Assembly: GCF_032884065.1 (NCBI RefSeq)
Contig: NC_088867.1
Location: forward strand, 30,434,252 to 30,498,251
Source: Artemia franciscana
Lineage: Eukaryota; Arthropoda; Branchiopoda; Anostraca; Artemiidae
DNA length: 64,000 nt
Direction: 5' to 3'
In this document: positions 59,016 through 64,000 of the stretch, piece after piece
Numbering within the stretch: the first letter of the stretch is position 1
Layout of the letters: every line of letters starts with the position of its first letter
Translations under genes and position numbers: made by a program
Notes under the pieces: generated by a model
The model's database searches: none
The model's input: only the letters and a program-made list of their open reading frames with translations
Told to the model about the DNA's origin: nothing

Positions 59016-60240
59016 TCCCAGGAACATCACAGGGTATCAAATTGGATCTTTCAGTGAAGTCGATGGGGGTGTTTAACTAAGTCAACAGACACTATTCAGG
59101 TCCTGAATTCCAAAAGAGCGTATTTATCTTAGGAACAGTTACGATGTTGGGTTGATACTTCAGTATCAATATAAAACACAATATTTTGCTAGCCATACCC
59201 TGCAATGTATTTTTTTCTACCCAGTCTTTTAGTTCCAAGAACATCTGGTCGAAATTTTGAGATAGCCTTATTGTTCAAAATAGTTGAAAGGATTAACAAA
59301 TATGTCTCCAGGATTGACGCAAGCCCCACGAAACCCGGGACAAGGTTCATAAATAATACAAGTTACCCATACTTACAAATAACTTTTTAATCGAGATGGG
59401 GGCATGCTTGGTCTTTGCCGTCTGATTCACTTGAAACTTTCGAGTATCATTCCTTGAACCAACGAAATTAGATATTTCTGAGGTAATGGGGTAGGGGTTT
59501 GGAAATTCTTAACAAGTTTCGAGTATTTCTTATAGATCCTTTTGCGAGATCTAGATTACTCAAGCTTCTGAAAAGGGTACTATGGAAGCAAAATATGTAT
59601 CTGACTAATTGAAAAGAAGCTTTATGCACCTGATTTTTCAAACTATTTACAATATCTCGAGAATGATCATAGAAATCGCGTTGAAACTTTGGGAGATTAT
59701 TCCAGTTTCAAGATAATCTTTAATTTTGACTTGGAGGTGAGATGAAGGAATAACCAAAGAGACTTTTTGCATTCTGGCATTCGAATTAGCATGTCTTCAG
59801 TATTTTGAGAATCACTTAGGGAATAGAGATTAAAGTTCCAGGTATTTTTGGAATAATTTCTTGAATAATAGGAATAATTTGAATAATCAGTCATTTGGAA
59901 ATAACTTTCTCAAATCTATGCAAAAGAACGTTTATGAACTACAAGTTTATGTGACTTATAATTTATGCACTTTAAAGTAGTGAAACAGATCAAAAGGTTT
60001 ATGTGCTGCCAGGTTGTCAATATAACGTATATGCAATATATCAGAAGTGACTCAGGGCGTTAAATTGAAACTTTTAAGGAATATTGGGTGAGGGGGCAAG
60101 TGGACGCTGAATTGTGGCTTGGGGGAAAGGTTAGAACTATAATCTACAAACACTATGTGCATCCAGGTTATAAAAATACCATATCTGTAATATCTTGGAA
60201 ACGAAAATTAGCTGCTCAGAAAATGCAGTTTTAACTTTGA
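59016..60240 (+). repeat. Scattered diverged units of the 115-bp repeat family
   Basis: Phrases such as AAAGAGCGTATTTATCTTAGGAACAG, GTGCATCCAGGTTATAAAAATACC, CCAGGTTGTCAATATAACGTATATG and TTAAATTGAAACTTTTAAGGAATATTGG recur. Units are separated by unrelated DNA. They look like older outliers of the 55-56.8 kb array. Confidence 0.45.
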
Positions 60241-60544
60241 GTGACTATTGGAACGGGAGGGGGTGCTGTCAAACGGATTTGAGGCTCTGCCTACGGGAGA
60301 TCAAGGACAATTTATCAAGGAAAATAAATTTTTGAAAAAAATATGGCTCTATAGATTCATAATATTGACCTGCTCTTATATTTTCAGTCTTAATAATACA
60401 CCTCAATTAAGATTTGGACCTCATCAAGAAACAAATCTAGTTGCATTGATCCTTGACGTCCTATTTTTATGTGTTTAAAACGAAATATAGCTCAATAAGT
60501 TTCTTATAAATAAATATTCGATCAACATTCGACTATATTAAAGA

Positions 60545-61745
60545 TTGTAATAGGACTTTTTTTCATTTATCTTTTTTTTTTCAGAAAGAAAGGGTTTATT
60601 CATTAACAGTAAATATCTGAAGCAAAGCTTTTTTAGGTACATAATCACCCCACTAGGCCTATATATATAAATCAACTTATGAAAGGTGACAACAATTAAA
60701 CACCAAAAACAAAACAAGAAGCGACAAAAAATCAATTAAAAACCATTTGATACCTCCCATCATCAATCCATCAAACCAAAAACCAAACAATTTGATTATT
60801 TTAATAAATAAAGAAACCAGAGAACTTATCACCCGTCCTTCTCATAAACCCTAAGACAATAGTCTTTCAGCAAAGTTTGAAACGTACTTGGGTTTGTTTC
60901 CTGTGCAATATTATGTGGCAAAGTATTCCAAGTACTTGGACAAAAATGGCGCACAGAAGACTTCGGTCGTGTAATAACTACTCGAGTATGCCTATACTGA
61001 CTTGAACTCCTTGCACTATGCTCGTGAAAACCTGAAACCGGTAAAAAAAGACCGCTGAAGCACTTTGGCAACAATTTATATTGGCACTTGAACATAAATA
61101 GAGCATTATGAAATGTCATTAGACCAAAAATGGGCAATATCTTAAATTCAACATACCTGGACCTCGCTGAAGAGAGTTTATCTACATTCACCAGCAATCT
61201 AACTACTTTATTTTGTTGCACATATAATGGATGAAGGGGAACTGCGAGCGTAGAAGACAATACAATAATACAGTATAGTAGCTGTGTATGCACAAGAAAA
61301 AATAAATTGTCCTTAGGAAACTATCAGGGAAAATATACTTAAGTTTTCTCATCATTCCGATGCTACGAACAATCTTGACAGAAAAGTGACGGAAATGATT
61401 CTTAATGCTGAGGCACTCGTCCAGAACAACTCCAAAAACCCCACTGATTAAGTACGTAAGATAGTATTTCCCTTTAACTGAATCTGCTCCATCCCAGGAT
61501 AATGATTGGCCCTTCTACCATATATCACCAAAGAGCTATTCTTGTGGTTCAACTTTAGTTTATTCAGTCTCATCCATTTTTCAATATATAGCATAACACT
61601 TCTCAAAACATTTGGCAGCTACTTTTCTGTCTTAGCAGTCACCGTATAATGGGTATCATTTGCAAAGCTCGGTAAAATAGCCTTAACCTTAGATACCCCA
61701 CAAGTTCAAAGACCACGCCTACCCCACAATCGTTTATATAGATCA
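60545..61745 (-). pseudogene. Non-LTR LINE reverse transcriptase, 3' half, 5'-interrupted by a Helitron
   Basis: On the minus strand from 61745: an IYIND box (VIYINDC, the RT motif before YADD), then FANDTHYTV where FADD is expected. Then come EKWMRLNKLKLNHKNSSLVI, the GVFGVVLDECLSIKNH thumb box, RSIGMMRKLKYIFPDSF, and the long frame 60829-61293 with PLYVQQNKVVRLL, FKCQYKLLPKCFSGLF and PSTWNTLPHNIAQ, which is a usual C-terminus of jockey/CR1/L2-like RTs. Asp to Asn in the catalytic box and several frame changes make it inactive. The upstream RT is missing because the minus-strand Helitron starts at 61746. Confidence 0.75.
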
Positions 61746-62845
61746 CTAGCTATTGGGTCTATAATTTCTCTCATTATTCTAATGATTGTCCTTGAGCTTT
61801 GTCGATGGTGATTGCTAATCGAACATTCCCTGTGTCCCGGTCGTCATTTATATATCCCCCCTGTGCCCCTGGCGTCCTCGCTGTAGTTGTGTCCCTGTGT
61901 CCCGGTCGTCATTTATATTCCCTGTGTCCCGGTCGTTATTTGTGTCCCGATGTTCCAGTCTGTAATTTCTCTTTGAGTGTCCCGGTCGTCATTTATAGTC
62001 CCTGTGTCCCGGTGTCCCGGTCGTCATTTGTTCATGGGAAAAACAATCCATATTCAGACCTATACCTCATTATTCTTATGATTGCCCTTGAGCTTTGTTG
62101 ATGGTGATTGCTAATCGAACATTCCCTGTGTCCCCGTCGTCATTTATATATCCCCCCTGTGCCCCCCGGCCTCCCCGTTGTAGTTGTGTCCCTGTGTCCC
62201 GGTCGCCATTTATATTCCCTGTGTCCCGGTCGTCATTTGTGTCCCGGTGTCCCAGTCTGTAATTTCTCATTGAGTGTCCCGGTCGTCATTTATATTCCCT
62301 GTGTCCAGGTGTCCCGGTCTGTAATTTCTCTTTGAGTGTCCCGGTCGTCATTTATATTCCCTGTATCCCGCTCGTCAGTTGTGTCCCGGTTGTCTATGGG
62401 AAAAACAATCCGTATTCCGATCTATACCTCATTATTCTAATGATTGCCCTTGAGCTTTGTTGATGGTGATTGCTAATCGAACATTCCCTGTGTTCCGGTC
62501 GTCATTTATATATCCCCCTGTGCCCCCCGGCGTCCCCGTTTTAGTTGTGTCCTTGTGTCCCGGTCGTCATTTCTATTCCCTGGGTCCCGGTTGTTATTTG
62601 TGTCCCGGTGTCCCAGTCTATAATTTCACTTTGAGTGTCCCGGTCGTCATTTATATTCCCTGTGTCCCGGTCGTCATTTGTGTCCCGGTGTCCCGGTCTG
62701 TAATTTCGTCAGTCGACAAACATGACGTCAGTCGACAAACAACTTCATGACGGTATAATGCTTAGTCCTTACAATGACGTCAGTCGACACACAAACATGA
62801 CGTCAGTCAACACACACACACAAACAAACAACTTATATTTTTAAA
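61746..62845 (-). mobile_element. Helitron copy 1 (non-autonomous), 3' end in the LINE RT
   Basis: On the minus strand it ends CCCAATAGCTAG|T, where T continues into the LINE frame. Its 5' side, near 62845, reads TTTAAAAATATAAGTTGTTTG followed by TGACGTCA boxes, like the leader of the 11.59-kb Helitron (ATAAAAATAAGTTGTCTG, TGACGTCA). The interior is CCGGGACACAGGGAATATAAATGACG minisatellite, interrupted three times (near 61784, 62079, 62442) by the helicase box LAITINKAQGQS. No hairpin is evident before the CTAG, so the 3' end is altered. Confidence 0.65.
62697..62820. repeat. TGACGTCA-rich leader of Helitron copy 1
   Basis: The phrase ATGACGTCAGTCGACA occurs about four times within 125 bp. 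TGACGTCA also occurs in the leader of the 11.59-kb Helitron, so it is a family trait. It is a full CRE palindrome, though any regulatory role is inference. Confidence 0.6.
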
Positions 62846-62886
62846 CTAGCTGTTGGGGGCGCTTGTTTTTGGGGGCGCTATGTTTT

Positions 62887-63085
62887 TAACTACGTAAAAC
62901 TTGCGAATATACGACATTCTTCGATGTCCCATTGTCTCTGCATATAAATAGATTGTCACTTACTGACTCTTGAACATGCAACATATAATTGTCCATGGGA
63001 AAAACAATCCGTATTCAGATCTATACCTCATGATTCTAATGATTGCCTTTGAGCTTTGTTGATGGTGATTGCTAATCGAACATTC
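62887..63085 (-). pseudogene. Helitron helicase C-terminal remnant
   Basis: Reads LAITINKAQ, an in-frame TGA at the position seen also in the 13.1-kb copy (ESxGIDLNT), then DCFSHGQLYVACSRV and, after a frame change, LFICRDNGTSKNVVY, ending at TAGTTAAAAA. The sequence is closely similar to the remnant at 13100-13298. Confidence 0.75.
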
Positions 63086-63354
63086 CCTGTGTCGCCGTTG
63101 TCATTTATATATCCCCCTGTGCCCCCTGATTCTAATGATTGCCCTTGAGCTTTGTTGGTGGTGATTGCTAATCGAACATTCCATGTGTCCCCGTCGTCAT
63201 TTACATATCCCCCTGTGCCCCCCGGCGTCCCCGTTGTAGTTGTGTCCCTGTGTCTCGGTCGTCATTTATATTCCCTGTGTCCCGGTCGTCATTTGTGTCC
63301 CGGTGCCCTGGTCTGTATGTACATTCTTTTTTGAATTGGTATATGATGAAATAG

Positions 63355-63655
63355 ATTTTTGTGTTTTTCCCCTTTTTTTCTTTTTAGTTTATTTTTGGTT
63401 TTTACCTTTTTTTTTTTAGTTTTTTTCTTTTTCATTTTAGTTTTTTTTGTAGTTTTTACCTTTTCAGTTTTTTTATTTTTATTTTTATTTTTTTTCTCCT
63501 TTATTTATCAGTTTTTTTCCTTTTTTTAATTTTTTTTCTTTTTTAGTTTTTTTAGTTTTTTAATTTTTTTAATTTTTTATTAATTTTTAGTTTTTTTCTT
63601 TTTAGTTTTTTTGTAGTTTTTACCTTTTTTTTAGTTTTTTTTTGGCTTGAATACA
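63355..63655. repeat. T-rich tract of Helitron copy 2
   Basis: The inverse of the A-rich tract at 11690-12355: TTTTTTAG units with TACCTTT and GTAGTTTTTACC interruptions, the same phrases on the other strand. Confidence 0.85.
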
Positions 63656-64000
63656 TTCGTTTTTGAATTGGTATATGACGAAATAATTCAGACGTCATAT
63701 GTGTCCCCGTTGTAGTTGTTTACCTGTGTCCCGGTCGTCATTTGTGTCCCGGTGTCCCAGTCTGTAATTTCTCTTTGAGTGTCGCGGTCGTCATTTATAT
63801 TCCCTGTGTCCCGGTGTCCCGGTCGTCATTTGTGTTCCGGTGTCCCGGTCTGTAATTTCTCTTTGAGTATGCTGGTCGTCATTTATATTCCCTGTGTCCC
63901 GGTCGTCATTTGTGTCCCGGTGCTTTGTTGATGGTGATTGCTAATCGAACATTCCTTGTGTCCCGGTCGCTTTCTCTTTGAGTGTCCCAGTCGTCATTTA

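Larger units (their letters stand above)
62846..64000 (-). mobile_element. Helitron copy 2 (partial; continues past the window)
   Basis: The minus-strand 3' end is GCGCCCCCAACAG, CTAG, then T (62845). Above it lies the helicase tail (62887-63085): FSHGQLYVACSRV, NLFICRDNGTSKNVVYSQVLR and, upstream, LAITINKAQ. Then comes minisatellite (63085-63330), the T-rich tract (63355-63655, the inverse of (CTAAAAAA)n) and more minisatellite to the window end. It lies directly next to copy 1, head to tail. The 5' end is outside the window. Confidence 0.75.

Noticed and set aside
61799..63334. Several 60-100-codon plus-strand frames with CPGRHLYSLCPG repeats
   Set aside because: These are antisense translations of the Helitron minisatellite, repeated because the DNA is repeated.

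Overview
This window looks like repeat-dense, AT-rich nuclear DNA of an arthropod, most likely a crustacean. A brine-shrimp-like branchiopod would fit, but the sequence alone does not prove the species. The evidence is one intron-containing Rebers-Riddiford (RR-1) cuticle-protein gene, eukaryotic splice and poly(A) signals, initiator-tRNA-derived sequences, and animal transposon families (RTE and other non-LTR LINEs, hAT, Mutator-like, Helitron). I see no bacterial-type operons and no CRISPR.

Only one convincing host gene is visible, the cuticle protein on the minus strand. Its terminal exon is 4988-5237 and its signal-peptide exon is 7488-7609. The first exon, probably only Met-Lys, was not located. 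An old RTE fragment lies in the intron between them. Nearly everything else is transposons and their remains, often nested.

Layout: 1-4.0 kb foldback elements and a dispersed repeat I call R1. 5-7.6 kb cuticle gene. 8.6-11.2 kb R1, foldback and RTE fragments. 11.59-13.47 kb a non-autonomous Helitron with recognisable 5' TC and 3' hairpin-CTAG ends, inserted in a (TA)n tract. 15.3-16.5 kb a broken RTE reverse transcriptase followed by 165 bp of (TA)n. 18-21.4 kb R1 and foldback composites. 21.6-27.1 kb two copies of R2, an element with internal ~295-bp tandem repeats and a (GACA/GACC) microsatellite before its tail. 28.8-30.1 kb local tandem repeats, one of them carrying repeated TTACGTAACA-like sites. 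32-36.5 kb several R1 copies and a near-perfect foldback. 37.7-39.2 kb a composite repeat R3 carrying two initiator-tRNA-Met-like sequences. 39.3-42 kb RTE fragment, a small terminal-repeat element and a tRNA-derived SINE. 42.53-50.56 kb a hAT element inside a hAT element, each bounded by 8-bp target duplications; the inner one carries a decayed BED/hAT transposase and has been invaded by R2, R1 and a LINE fragment. 51.3-53.9 kb a small MITE and an RTE copy split by R3. 55-56.8 kb a ~115-bp tandem array. 57.8-58.15 kb a Mutator-like transposase remnant. 60.5-61.75 kb the 3' half of a LINE RT. 61.75-64 kb two head-to-tail minus-strand Helitrons whose helicase tail is embedded in a GC-rich minisatellite.

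The names R1, R2, R3 and FB are my own labels for families compared inside this window.
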